Under the pieces are notes generated by a model, which was not told where the DNA came from, did no database searches, and was given only the letters and a program-made list of their open reading frames with translations. Below are positions 1 to 7,979 of a DNA stretch of 17,730 nt, piece by piece. The DNA lies in NCBI GenBank assembly GCA_031424495.1, contig JANPHP010000203.1, positions 1-17,730 of the forward strand, given 5' to 3'. The translations under genes and the position numbers were made by a program. Numbering within the stretch: position 1 is the stretch's first letter; the number at the start of each line of letters is the position of its first letter. Source of the DNA: JADKCL01 sp031424495. Its GTDB lineage: Bacteria > Bacteroidota > Bacteroidia > J057 > JADKCL01.

Positions 1-533
1 TCTGCCGCTAGACGAAATGCGCCGTCGTAGAAGGGCGTCAGGGGTTCAGCGGTGCGGTTGCGCGTGCCTTCGGGATAGAGGAGGATGGAGTAGCCGGCAT
101 CCAAAGCAGCTTTCATCCGCTCAAAACTCTCCGCACGGGACTCAGCCGACTTACGATCCACCAAAATACAGAGCCGTTTCACGGTCAATCCCCATATCGG
201 GATCTTCGTCATTTCCTTCTTGCTCAGGAATTTGTACACTCCGGGATAGGCGGATGCATTGATCAGGATGTCGAGAAAACTGCGGTGATTGGAGACAATT
301 ACAAAGGGCCCCTTGCCCTTGAGGTGCGCGCGGCCATGCACCCGCCTGAAGACGCCCGTGAAAAAGAGCGTCACCGGCGCGATGATGTGGTGGCCCATCC
401 AAATAATGACCCGCTCGGGCCGCCGCCCAAACAGCAAAAAAACAATCGTCGTGATCGGCGTCCAAATGAGCAATTGGATGCCAAAGACAATCACGCCATA
501 CACGGCCCAGACCTTGCGCAACACTTTGATCAT
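1..533 (-). CDS. 1-acyl-sn-glycerol-3-phosphate acyltransferase-like protein (PlsC family), C-terminus off the left edge
   Basis: Translating the minus strand from the ATG at 533 gives 177 codons that stay open to the window edge, so the C-terminus is missing. An in-frame TAA lies three codons before this ATG, which fixes the start. Residues about 10-32 are hydrophobic (membrane anchor). Then come the two hallmark PlsC motifs: NHRSFLD (the NHx4D catalytic His/Asp box) and, about 80 residues later, PEGTRNRT (acyl-acceptor/phosphate-binding box). Family members transfer a fatty acyl group from acyl-ACP or acyl-CoA to lysophosphatidic acid or related lysolipids at the inner membrane. The gene is divergent from the toxin-antitoxin pair. 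The family assignment is firm; the exact substrate is not, because other lipid acyltransferases (ornithine-lipid or lipid A types) carry the same boxes. Confidence 0.9.
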   Translation of the reverse strand, partial: MIKVLRKVWAVYGVIVFGIQLLIWTPITTIVFLLFGRRPERVIIWMGHHIIAPVTLFFTGVFRRVHGRAHLKGKGPFVIVSNHRSFLDILINASAYPGVYKFLSKKEMTKIPIWGLTVKRLCILVDRKSAESRAESFERMKAALDAGYSILLYPEGTRNRTAEPLTPFYDGAFRLAA

Positions 534-725
534 GGGCGGAATTTAGGAAATTTTTGATTTCGGGGGTCCAGAGCCATCGGCCGCATTCACAAAAACAAAT
601 CACGCATCCCAAATATCCACATCCATTGCGTCGTCCCTATTGCTTTTCATTTGATTCGGAGAAACACAGCAGGCCTTCCCAATTTGGCCAAAATTCCTTA
701 ACTTGGTCAGGGTAAATTTTTGAGC

Positions 726-956
726 ATGTCCAGCAAAGAGTTGAAAGATAAGATTTATTCGATCATTGAGCGCCACGAAACGAATGACGCTTGGTTGGCT
801 TCTGTCTTTCATTTGCTAGAGAATGCTGCACGTGATGCAAATCAAAATTGGTGGACTGAACTCAGCACACTCGAGCAACAACAACTCGACCAAAGCATTG
901 CCGCCGCCCAGCGGGGGGAGTACATTTCGAATGCCGAGGTACTAGACGGCCTTTAA
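726..956 (+). CDS. Antitoxin of a type II toxin-antitoxin pair (RelE/ParE partner)
   Basis: This is a 76-residue acidic, helical protein starting at ATG 726; a TTG two codons earlier (720) is a less likely start. The C-terminal half has the layout of small antitoxins whose tail wraps the toxin: a Trp-Trp pair, a Gln/Glu-rich helix, then a RGEYIS-NAEVLDGL-type ending, similar to the 'G..[VI]S.EEV' ends of many RelE/ParE antitoxins. I see no clear ribbon-helix-helix DNA-binding N-terminus. Its stop is two bases before the next start, so the two genes are translated as a pair, antitoxin first, as is usual. By analogy it neutralises the toxin by direct binding and may repress its own promoter. 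Assignment rests mainly on the toxin next to it. Confidence 0.7.
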   Translation: MSSKELKDKIYSIIERHETNDAWLASVFHLLENAARDANQNWWTELSTLEQQQLDQSIAAAQRGEYISNAEVLDGL

Positions 957-958
957 AA

Positions 959-1258
959 ATGCTACAAGAGATTGTATGGACCAAGCCCGCGCAGGAAAAT
1001 GCAGCGTCCATCAGCAAGAATGTGCACCAATTTGGGGGATCAAGAGCTGCATCTACTTGGAAGAAAAGATTGACCGCGCAGATCGACCTTATTCAGCGAT
1101 TCCCATTTATCGGCATGGCCAATCCTGATCGTCCAAATCTGAGGAAGTTTCATCTCAACGCTTTCCACTTTATCATCTACGAACCAATGCCAAGCCAAAT
1201 CATTATTCATGCAATCTTCCCCTATCGGAGCAACAAACCGCCATTTGTCAGCGAATAG
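959..1258 (+). CDS. RelE/ParE-family toxin
   Basis: The protein has 99 residues. Its pattern fits the RelE/ParE fold: N-terminal strand IVWTKPAQ, long helices containing the KKRLTAQIDLIQRFP stretch ending in a Pro, then the basic strands NLRKFHLNAFHFIIYEP and IIIHAIFPYRSNKP. The Arg/Lys residues near 60-65 and the late Tyr-Arg are where the family keeps its active or basic residues. RelE members cut mRNA on the ribosome and ParE members poison gyrase; the sequence alone does not say which this is. It starts two bases after the antitoxin stop. The ATG at 959 is the only sensible start. It is probably a stand-alone addiction or stress module and has no visible functional tie to the neighbouring lipid genes. 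Confidence 0.8.
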   Translation: MLQEIVWTKPAQENAASISKNVHQFGGSRAASTWKKRLTAQIDLIQRFPFIGMANPDRPNLRKFHLNAFHFIIYEPMPSQIIIHAIFPYRSNKPPFVSE

Positions 1259-1349
1259 CAGCAAAGTCTGTGACAAAAAAGCAAGTGCAGCATAACTCAC
1301 AAATTAATCTTCGCGTGCAACCCAAAGAAAACTCCCCCAAATTAGCAGC

Positions 1350-2813
1350 ATGAAATTCACCAGCCACCACGTCGATACTTTCTGCGCCGCAAGCCACGAC
1401 CGCAATCCCCTGCACATCGATGCCGAATATGCCAAGCGCACCCAATTTGGCCGCCCGGTGGTTTATGGCGTCGCGGCGGTATTGTATGCATTGGGGCAAT
1501 GGGCGGCAGGGCGCAGTTTCAGGCTCGACAGCCTGCGCGCGATTTTCAGGAAGCCTTTGTTTGAAGGCGAGGAATATACATTGCACATCGATGAATCGGC
1601 CGACGGGCAGGTCACCGCAAAGTTCAGAAAAGGCAGCGTCGAATACAGCGTGATCATATTCACCGCCGAATTGCTCATTGCGCCGCCGATGGAAAGTGGC
1701 CAATTCTACACGCAATTCGAGCGCCGTTCGGAGGCTACGGATACACCGATCACAGGCCCGACTGAGATATATTACGTCATGCATACAGGCGTGTGGGCAG
1801 ACTTGGAATCGGCATTTCAACTCAGCGCAGGCAGCATGCAGCCCCACCAATTGGCGACGCTTTTGTGGGCCAGTTATTTTGTGGGCATGGCCTTGCCGGG
1901 CAGGCAGGCGCTCTTTTCGGAATTGCAGATCACCTTTGCGCCCGTCGATTTGCAAACCGCCAAAGTCGAATTGCATTTGGACGAAGCCAATTTTGACGAC
2001 CGCTTCAACCGCTACGTGATCCAAGGGCAAGGGCCGGGGGTGTCTGCCCTGCGCATCACCGCATTCGCGCGCCCCCTGCCGGTCGACTTCCCGCTCAGCG
2101 CCATGCCGCAATTTGCCGATGGTGCGCGACCGCTCGCGGGCAAGGTCGTCTTCATCTCAGGCGCGACGCGCGGCTTTGGCGCAGCCATGGCACGCATGTG
2201 TGCCCGCGCAGGCGCAAGCCTAGCCCTCAACTACCGTGGCGATGCAGCAGCAGCCGAGGCACTCCTCGCCGAACTCCACGCACACGGCAGCGTAGCCGCA
2301 GCCTTCCCCGCAGACATGAGCGACCCCATTGCCGTCACCGAGATGGCGACCGCAATCGCCGCGCAATTCGGGCAAATCGACCTCATCGTCAACAACGCCG
2401 CGCCACCCATCCGCGACCTGCAATTTCTAGAGCAAGACAATGCCGAAATATTGCGTTTCGTCGCGCAAAATCTTAGCATCACCCTAGAAACCGCGCGCCA
2501 TCTCCTGCCCATCCTCGCCAAGACCGGCCAATTCCTCCACATCTCCACCAAATATTTAGTCGAGCCCGTGCGTGGATTCGCCCACTACCTCACCGCCAAA
2601 GCCGCCCAAGAAGCCCTCATACAGGCGCTCGCCCTAGAAAATCGCGACCCTGAATTCATCGTCGCGCGTTTGCCCAGGATCCTGACCGACCAGACGAATC
2701 TGCCCTTTGATTTTGATCCGCCCAGGCATCCTGGGGAGGTTGCGATGGAGGCGATAGCGGCGCTGGAGCGGCGTGGGGGGGGGGATAATTTTAGGGTTTT
2801 GGAATTGTTTTGA
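1350..2813 (+). CDS. Fused MaoC-like hydratase (double hot-dog) and short-chain dehydrogenase/reductase
   Basis: The protein has 487 residues. Residues 1-110 carry the R-specific enoyl hydratase (MaoC) signature, SHDRNPLHIDAEYA at 15-28, with the catalytic pair Asp17 and His22 intact and FGRPVVYG at 33-40. Residues about 135-245 look like a second hot-dog unit lacking this signature. From about 262 a complete SDR begins: the glycine-rich NAD(P) motif GATRGFG (271-277), Asp322, NNA (348-350), Ser399 and the YxxxK pair Tyr413/Lys417. Together these would reduce a 3-ketoacyl thioester and dehydrate the product, two consecutive steps of fatty acid or polyketide elongation. Family chemistry is well established; the thioester carrier and pathway are not shown. 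The codon use is G+C-richer than in the gene at 2947-4194. A ten-G run lies near the 3' end. Confidence 0.88.
   Translation: MKFTSHHVDTFCAASHDRNPLHIDAEYAKRTQFGRPVVYGVAAVLYALGQWAAGRSFRLDSLRAIFRKPLFEGEEYTLHIDESADGQVTAKFRKGSVEYSVIIFTAELLIAPPMESGQFYTQFERRSEATDTPITGPTEIYYVMHTGVWADLESAFQLSAGSMQPHQLATLLWASYFVGMALPGRQALFSELQITFAPVDLQTAKVELHLDEANFDDRFNRYVIQGQGPGVSALRITAFARPLPVDFPLSAMPQFADGARPLAGKVVFISGATRGFGAAMARMCARAGASLALNYRGDAAAAEALLAELHAHGSVAAAFPADMSDPIAVTEMATAIAAQFGQIDLIVNNAAPPIRDLQFLEQDNAEILRFVAQNLSITLETARHLLPILAKTGQFLHISTKYLVEPVRGFAHYLTAKAAQEALIQALALENRDPEFIVARLPRILTDQTNLPFDFDPPRHPGEVAMEAIAALERRGGGDNFRVLELF
2775..2784 (+). repeat. G10 homopolymer inside the end of the MaoC-SDR gene
   Basis: Ten consecutive G encode the Gly-Gly-Gly of RRGGGDN, nine to eleven residues before the stop. 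A one-base slip would change only the final residues (DNFRVLELF) and the stop position. A second run of nine G (2814-2822) begins directly after the stop codon. Runs of this length are prone to slippage in replication and to sequencing error. Confidence 0.9.
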
Positions 2814-2822
2814 GGGGGGGGG
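2814..2822 (+). repeat. G9 homopolymer directly after the stop codon
   Basis: Nine consecutive G follow the TGA of the MaoC-SDR gene at once and open a G-rich 3' flank that runs up to the terminator. No coding function is seen. Confidence 0.9.
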
Positions 2823-2894
2823 ATGTGGATTGGGAAACATAGCTGGGCTAGAAAGGTATTCAGAAGTAAGGAGCGCATTTTTGAGGATGGAATG

Positions 2895-2922
2895 AAAAAA
2901 GCCCAGCTGGGCTGGGCTTTTT
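2895..2922. terminator. Bidirectional Rho-independent terminator
   Basis: The stem GCCCAGC (2901-2907) pairs with GCTGGGC (2911-2917) across a three-base loop. It is flanked by six A on the left and five T on the right, so it can work on both strands. It sits between two convergent genes, the MaoC-SDR gene (+) and the exported protein gene at 2947 (-), exactly where a shared terminator is expected. Confidence 0.88.
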
Positions 2923-2946
2923 GGCGGGGGCAAGCGTAAATGCCAC

Positions 2947-4194
2947 CTATTTTGATAGGATACCTTGGAATTTTTGAATCGACACGGAGTCCGCGTCATC
3001 GAGAAGCGTAAGAAGGTGGCTGTAGCGATTGAAACTGCTGAATAACTTGTCAGCATTCTGGCTAGATTCTCGTTCCTCCACGTAGAGCTTTAGTTGTGTA
3101 TCTATGATGGTAAGCTGTCGTTGGTAGTTACACTTTTCAAGGTCATTGCTTGTTCCCGCTGAACAATAATCGATATTCGGATCGAAGTCAATCCCCATCT
3201 TTTTTATGATTTTTTTCCGCATCATAAGCAATTTATGCATCTCCTTCACCATATCGTACAATGATGATTCGAAATTCGTTCTATAGTCATCCAAGACTGG
3301 AATTATTACAGGGTTTACAGTGAGCCTCGTTGAATCCACGATTTCCCTTGTCTCCAACTTCCTCAAAAAATCGATCGCATTCTGAAATTCTCGATAGGTC
3401 GTGACATCGAAATCTACGCCCGATGGGATGTTGTAACGAACCGCAGGACCAGTAAGACCGATACTTTTTAGTGAGAAAGTGACCTTACTTTGACCTGTTT
3501 GAACCTGCGCTGCAATACTCGCGAGTGAACCAATTCCTGAAAATTCAGTCTTTGATGCTAAACGAATAAATTTCAGTTCTGTCCTCAGACCTGCTGCGTA
3601 TCTAATGGTTGGTAGTCCATCACAATTGCAATCCTTGTATTGCAGGTAATCGATTACAAGATATTGCGTTTCACTATCAATATCGCCACTTGCCATACCA
3701 AATGCCTGCATTGATGCTTGCATCGTTCCGTCAAATAGGTAATATCGGTATTCAAGGCCAGAGGTCAGTTCGGATAACGAGCTAGGTATTTTAAATCTAC
3801 AGGTTCTTATCGGTAGCACAAGCGATTTAGGCAGCGATTGATCGACATCATGTGGATCGAATGAAATCGCCATTATATTATATTTGAGATCAGTTGCTTT
3901 TTTTTTCACACCTAAGTCATATTGATACTGCATTTGATTCTTCTCAACGGGGTTGTTTGGGTCATCAGACTCGTAAATTATACCAAATTTTCCAATGATC
4001 GCCTTAGCCAGGTAATATTCTAGAACGGCACGCGTGTAGTATCTTTCATCCGCAACAATAACGCTATTGTCAAATTGCGATAGATACTTCTTCCCTTTTG
4101 GCTTGCCTGCTGTCGCTAGGGTTACCATGGCGAGAATAATGAACACCGTAACTGGAATGATGGGCATGATTTTTTTTAAAATCCGATAATACAT
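2947..4194 (-). CDS. Exported protein of unknown function
   Basis: The protein has 415 residues. It begins with a clear Sec signal peptide (basic YRILKK, hydrophobic core to about 27, cleavage likely after ATA-29). I cannot name the family. Residues about 202-281 form the most structured block: GLRTELKF, a Gly/Ala-rich stretch, SLKSIGLTGPAV, a Pro-containing turn, DFDVTTYREF and a helix. My impression from memory is that this block recurs in otherwise undescribed bacterial exported proteins, but I cannot verify that. Residues 300-415 are mostly charged helix. Cysteines at 132, 189, 191 and in the C-terminal half could form disulfides. There is no lipobox and no T9SS tail. An AAGGAGG Shine-Dalgarno precedes the ATG. 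The gene is more A+T-rich than the enzyme gene to its left, which may reflect recent acquisition. It shares its strand with the helical gene at 4433 but lies 238 bases away. Confidence 0.8.
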   Translation of the reverse strand: MYYRILKKIMPIIPVTVFIILAMVTLATAGKPKGKKYLSQFDNSVIVADERYYTRAVLEYYLAKAIIGKFGIIYESDDPNNPVEKNQMQYQYDLGVKKKATDLKYNIMAISFDPHDVDQSLPKSLVLPIRTCRFKIPSSLSELTSGLEYRYYLFDGTMQASMQAFGMASGDIDSETQYLVIDYLQYKDCNCDGLPTIRYAAGLRTELKFIRLASKTEFSGIGSLASIAAQVQTGQSKVTFSLKSIGLTGPAVRYNIPSGVDFDVTTYREFQNAIDFLRKLETREIVDSTRLTVNPVIIPVLDDYRTNFESSLYDMVKEMHKLLMMRKKIIKKMGIDFDPNIDYCSAGTSNDLEKCNYQRQLTIIDTQLKLYVEERESSQNADKLFSSFNRYSHLLTLLDDADSVSIQKFQGILSK

Positions 4195-4198
4195 CTGG

Positions 4199-4205
4199 CC
4201 TCCTT
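4199..4205 (-). promoter_or_regulatory. Strong Shine-Dalgarno site for the exported protein gene
   Basis: On the minus strand AAGGAGG lies four bases before the ATG at 4194. Canonical sites are uncommon in Bacteroidota, so this both supports the chosen start and suggests efficient or atypical translation. Confidence 0.7.
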
Positions 4206-4432
4206 ATAGAAAAATGTTAGAACTAGAAAATGGCAGCATCCGTTAGTCAGATGCTCCAAAAACAGATTCAAAACATCAATATTTCACAAATCCAAACAAG
4301 AACATTTTAAGCCCACAATTCCCCAAAGCAGCACATTCATGCCATCCCCAAAAAAATCCCTAACCACCTCAAACGATGATAAATCTCAGAAAAAACACCC
4401 TCCCAATTCCACCAAACCCCAAAAACACCCCG
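4206..4432. other. Intergenic stretch, C/A-rich on the plus strand
   Basis: No gene is seen. From about 4290 to 4432 the plus strand is strikingly poor in G and T, with many CCC and AAAA runs. Blocks ATGCCATCC (4339-4347) and CTCCCAATTCCACCAAAC (4400-4417) recur in similar form near 8123-8170. A 50-codon open stretch from 4339 is low-complexity and unlikely to be translated. No terminator hairpin was found for the gene at 4433. Confidence 0.5.
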
Positions 4433-5932
4433 TCAAGAACTCTTCCCAATCTCAATCATACCCCTCCCTTCGGTGCGAGAACGCAGCCACATAATCGCCT
4501 CGCGGATGCCTGGGAAGTGGGCGTCTGAGTGCGCTTGCGTGAGGGCTTCGAGCGCATCCACGAGCGCCAATGCGCTCGCGCGTGGCCATGCAAGCCCGCC
4601 ACCGCGGTAGAGCGTCTTTAGGAAATCGAGTATCTGTTGCTCAAAATCATTGATGCTGTATTGCTTGAGGTAGCGCTGCACCATCGGGAATAGGTGGTCG
4701 TAAAGGTCCAGGTTGCCGAGCTCGTAGTGCAGGATCAGCAGGTAGATGCGTGCTGCACGCTGCAAGTCTTGCCGAACTTCGGTTTTTTCAATGTTCAAGA
4801 GTTTGAAAAGCCACGTAAGTGCCTCCTTGGGTTTGCCAAGGAAAAAAAACATCACCATGAGGTTGAAAATGAAACCCATCAAGCGAGAGTCAGGGATGAT
4901 ATCGCCGTATTGTTCGAGGCCTTTCTCAATTTGAGGAGCGAGTAGGGTCGCATCCTCGAATTGCCAGTTGTTGAGGCAGTGGAAGAAGGTGTAAAAATAA
5001 AAATTGGAGAACTGTTCGGCACGTTCTTCGATACTGACACAGGAAAGTTGCTGCATTTTTGCCAAAGTCGATGGAAATGGAGACCAATTCTTCGTCCTCT
5101 CGCAGATACTGAGATAATTGGAGAGCGCACGTTGATATTGGAAGGGCTCCTCTTTTATCCAATGTGGGTTGCCTTCCCAATGCGCCACATTGGCTGCATA
5201 TAAGGCGAAAGCATCATGGAGCTCACCAAGTAATTGATGACAATAGGCACGACACAAATAGAAATAGCTTCGAGAACGGAAGGTCCTCGCAGTTTTGACA
5301 TCGGCTAGCAAAGGCAATTGGATCGATTTCCTCACAGTGTGTAAGGCCGATTGCCGATCTAGCTGCATTTGTTGTCGCAGGAGCGTGTAGAGGCGATCAT
5401 ACAATTCGATGTATTGGTATTGGACATCAAGTTTCTGAATGATCAATTTCCGTTCCTCTTCGATTCGGTCCAATTCATCGGCTAGCTTATCACGTGAAGT
5501 GATTTTCACCATTCGCCGCTCAGTGTCAAGCAAGACCAGCAGGTCCTGAAAGCGATCATGTTCCTCTCCGAGTTTTTTTGCCTTCTTAAGAAGCTTTTGA
5601 CAATGAGCTACCATCCCTTTTTCCTGCAAAAAGGAAATGTCTTGCAACAACTCGCGCATTTGTATGTTGACACCCTTGCCACTCTGGTACCCGCGCATGG
5701 CCTTGAGGATCATCTGAAACAAATAGTGCTTTTGGGAAGCTAGCTGAGCCGCTGGGACTATCCTTTTCAGCACTTCGTCATCGGGTTCCTTTTGGGCAGC
5801 AATTGCTTCAAAAAGTCGTAGATAAATATTCTTGTCTCCCATCACATGCCGTTTGGCCTGGACTGTGAAGTAGCGGCGCTCGGTTTGGTCGAGGGCGTGG
5901 ATGAGTGCTTCTAGGGGTTGTGCGGTGGGCAT
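4433..5932 (-). CDS. Large helical-repeat (TPR-like) cytoplasmic protein, function unknown
   Basis: The protein has 499 residues, with no signal peptide and no membrane segment. It is almost entirely helical, built of roughly 35-40-residue helix pairs rich in Leu, Tyr, Phe, Lys and Glu (for example YFYLCRAYCHQLLGELHDAF and AARIYLLILHYELGNLDLYD), which resembles degenerate TPR repeats used for protein-protein contacts. The N-terminus has the pattern LxxLxxxLxxxERxxF, which the second helical protein at 9392-10813 shares, so the two are likely distant paralogues. Long proteins of this kind are common in Bacteroidota and lack a known role. The ATG at 5932 is the first in frame. It is divergent from the secreted protease gene, with about 180 bases between them that must hold both promoters. 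Confidence 0.8.
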   Translation of the reverse strand: MPTAQPLEALIHALDQTERRYFTVQAKRHVMGDKNIYLRLFEAIAAQKEPDDEVLKRIVPAAQLASQKHYLFQMILKAMRGYQSGKGVNIQMRELLQDISFLQEKGMVAHCQKLLKKAKKLGEEHDRFQDLLVLLDTERRMVKITSRDKLADELDRIEEERKLIIQKLDVQYQYIELYDRLYTLLRQQMQLDRQSALHTVRKSIQLPLLADVKTARTFRSRSYFYLCRAYCHQLLGELHDAFALYAANVAHWEGNPHWIKEEPFQYQRALSNYLSICERTKNWSPFPSTLAKMQQLSCVSIEERAEQFSNFYFYTFFHCLNNWQFEDATLLAPQIEKGLEQYGDIIPDSRLMGFIFNLMVMFFFLGKPKEALTWLFKLLNIEKTEVRQDLQRAARIYLLILHYELGNLDLYDHLFPMVQRYLKQYSINDFEQQILDFLKTLYRGGGLAWPRASALALVDALEALTQAHSDAHFPGIREAIMWLRSRTEGRGMIEIGKSS

Positions 5933-6040
5933 AGGTGACCTGGTTCAATGGAGGATGGAAGATAAGAAATATTCGCCTTTAAGCGCTTGGGAGTGTTACA
6001 AGGAGGCTTCATTATTGCCCAAGTCAGCATTTCCTTCACA

Positions 6041-6066
6041 TTGTCAAAAAAAACAGGGCACTTTTG
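6041..6066 (+). promoter_or_regulatory. Possible Bacteroidota-type promoter for the trypsin-like protease gene
   Basis: A TTG (6041-6043) is followed after 15 bases by CACTTTTG (6059-6066), one mismatch from the TAnnTTTG -7 box of Bacteroidota. The spacing is shorter than usual, so this is a weak call. Transcription would start about 40 bases before the preferred ATG at 6114. Confidence 0.22.
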
Positions 6067-6113
6067 TTTGGTCATGAGACTACATGCTGTATATTGGTGT
6101 AGATCAAGGCCAC

Positions 6114-7979
6114 ATGAAATTCTTGAAAATAATCTATATTCGTGTTTGCATTCAAATCTTTGCCTTCGCGCTTGTTGGCAATATTGCTTTTGCCCAGGCC
6201 CAAGCCGATTCCGCAGGACAAATTACCCTCAAGGCAGGCATACCTGCTGATTGGTTTCCATCTGTGTGTGGATTGGTGAATTCCGGCGAGTATTCGGAGA
6301 TTGCAAACGAAATAGCATATAGGTCACAATATTCAGGGCAAAAAAGCCAGCAATTCGAGAGTTATGATACCAAGGCACTTATTTTGGCCAATGCCATTTT
6401 GGATCGTCAGTATTTTTACACATCACCCTCCGATACATTCCTTTGCGATACTCTCGACAATTTCGTGAAATCTGGGGCAAGCTTTGACGAATTGCTTTCC
6501 TTTGTCTTTCATGATCGTAGAGTGCTGACCTGTGATTTAGATTCCAATTATTCTGAAATTGCATCAGAGGCTATACAAAGGACAGTATTGATCGTGCCGA
6601 AGAATCGACCTAAATTTGGAGGTAAAACACCGATCATAGGTAGCTTCAAAGGGAAAAGAAAAGAAATTTATGATTGGATATCCGGGGCATATTGTGATAC
6701 TTGTAGGTTTCAAGAACAGGCCGTTTTTGAGCGAGGCACAAGGAGTGGCGTGCTCCTCAAGCCTAGATGGATACTAACCGCTGGCCACAATCTATTACCT
6801 GGCGACGAGTGTATTGTTGTGCGAAAGTTTGAGGAATCGACAGAATTGGTTGGCAAGAAATTTAGAGCTAAGAATATCTCTACGGGAACGATCAGGCATG
6901 TTGAATTTGGAGCTGCCCAGCAACCAGACTTTGCGTTGATCCAACTCAGTGAGCGCTTCAAAGTTCCGAAAATGGATATCGATTCAAGATGCAACCCTTC
7001 AAAACCTCTGTTTATGAATGGGCATCAATTGGGCATGCAAATGGTGGCAGATAATTCTGGGAGTGTAGCCCGTTTCCCGGGTAGTCATTGGAAGAAAAAC
7101 TATTTTTTCGCTGATTTGCACACATATAGCGGAACCTCTGGCGCCCCAGTCTTTTCCTATGAAATCATTGATGGGATGGCAACGAACCCCGTGCTTCAAG
7201 GAATTGTAATTGGTGGAGGGGGCTTGGACGATTTTGTTGAAATTGAAGACGATTGCAATGGTAGAAACTTCAAGTGGAATCCCAGACCCTTGAATAATGC
7301 TGTAGGCACAAGAGTCCTTCGACTAGATGCGATTGATTCAGTGGTGGGAAAAATTATCCGGCGTTCTTCCGTAATCCCAAAATCGGTACGCAATGAGGCT
7401 GAGGATGAGGGTGATACAGATAATCTTTGGCTCACGGCGAATATAAATACTGATTCTGTATTCGTCGTTGGTGCGGAACTTCATGTTCGAAAGCGCGTTA
7501 GGCCACAAAGAATGGATAGCATTTGCAAGCTTGATAGCATAGTATCGGTTTTTCTTTGCGACAGTACGATCAAGATTTACAAAAATAGGTCGCTGAAAGA
7601 TAATTATTACACTGATGCCCAATCCAGATTGCCAGTCCATCAAGAACTATGGCCATTGGATATCCAAGTTGCCGGCGAAATCAAGCATCATTTGGAGTTC
7701 AAAAAGGGAGATCGCTTTGTTGTTGACGGCACACCTTTACCTACCGCGGATGGCGAAACCTACAATTTACTCGATGGAATTGGTGTCTCAGACGTCGTCG
7801 ATGAACTTCCAGACCTGAGAAAGTACAATCGCCATTTTATGTGGCTTTGCGATTGCGAGTATATCGAATTGCAGGCGATCAATATGGATAACAATGAAAA
7901 GCCAGCTATTTCCATCAAGACCGTGAAGCCTTTGGTTCCGATTTATTTACGTACAGAACTAGCGGATCCTAAGAAGTAG
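6114..7979 (+). CDS. Secreted trypsin-like serine protease with large flanking domains
   Basis: I start at the ATG at 6114 (621 residues) because it gives a clean signal peptide: basic MKFLK, a hydrophobic core and AFA-27 before the cleavage. An ATG ten codons earlier (6084) would place a charged stretch in front. The chymotrypsin-fold domain spans about 205-400. It has GVLLKPRWILTAGHN with His225, PDFALIQL with Asp272 and SGTSGAPVF with nucleophile Ser342, so the catalytic triad is complete; GTSGAP is the variant found in V8-like bacterial enzymes. Residues 28-204 form an N-terminal region with several Cys that could be a propeptide. Residues 410-621 are an unassigned, probably beta-rich tail without T9SS features. 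Substrate unknown. The gene is A+T-richer than the enzymes at the left of the window. Confidence 0.85.
   Translation: MKFLKIIYIRVCIQIFAFALVGNIAFAQAQADSAGQITLKAGIPADWFPSVCGLVNSGEYSEIANEIAYRSQYSGQKSQQFESYDTKALILANAILDRQYFYTSPSDTFLCDTLDNFVKSGASFDELLSFVFHDRRVLTCDLDSNYSEIASEAIQRTVLIVPKNRPKFGGKTPIIGSFKGKRKEIYDWISGAYCDTCRFQEQAVFERGTRSGVLLKPRWILTAGHNLLPGDECIVVRKFEESTELVGKKFRAKNISTGTIRHVEFGAAQQPDFALIQLSERFKVPKMDIDSRCNPSKPLFMNGHQLGMQMVADNSGSVARFPGSHWKKNYFFADLHTYSGTSGAPVFSYEIIDGMATNPVLQGIVIGGGGLDDFVEIEDDCNGRNFKWNPRPLNNAVGTRVLRLDAIDSVVGKIIRRSSVIPKSVRNEAEDEGDTDNLWLTANINTDSVFVVGAELHVRKRVRPQRMDSICKLDSIVSVFLCDSTIKIYKNRSLKDNYYTDAQSRLPVHQELWPLDIQVAGEIKHHLEFKKGDRFVVDGTPLPTADGETYNLLDGIGVSDVVDELPDLRKYNRHFMWLCDCEYIELQAINMDNNEKPAISIKTVKPLVPIYLRTELADPKK

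Noticed and set aside
151..612. Minus-strand frame of 153 codons near the left edge
   Set aside because: It overlaps the PlsC-like gene in another frame of the same strand and has no domain motifs, whereas the frame from 533 carries both acyltransferase boxes.
1248..2111. 287-codon minus-strand frame opposite the MaoC-SDR gene
   Set aside because: It mirrors a G+C-rich coding region; its product is Cys/Arg/His-rich with no recognisable domain, while the plus strand has intact hydratase and SDR motifs.
2634..3056. 140-codon minus-strand frame across the 2813-2947 junction
   Set aside because: It runs through the bidirectional terminator and the G runs and has a Pro/Ser-rich, non-protein-like product.
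4339..4491. 50-codon plus-strand frame in the C/A-rich gap
   Set aside because: The product is low-complexity (Lys, Pro, Ser, Asn), it runs into the 3' end of the minus-strand gene and lacks a ribosome binding site.
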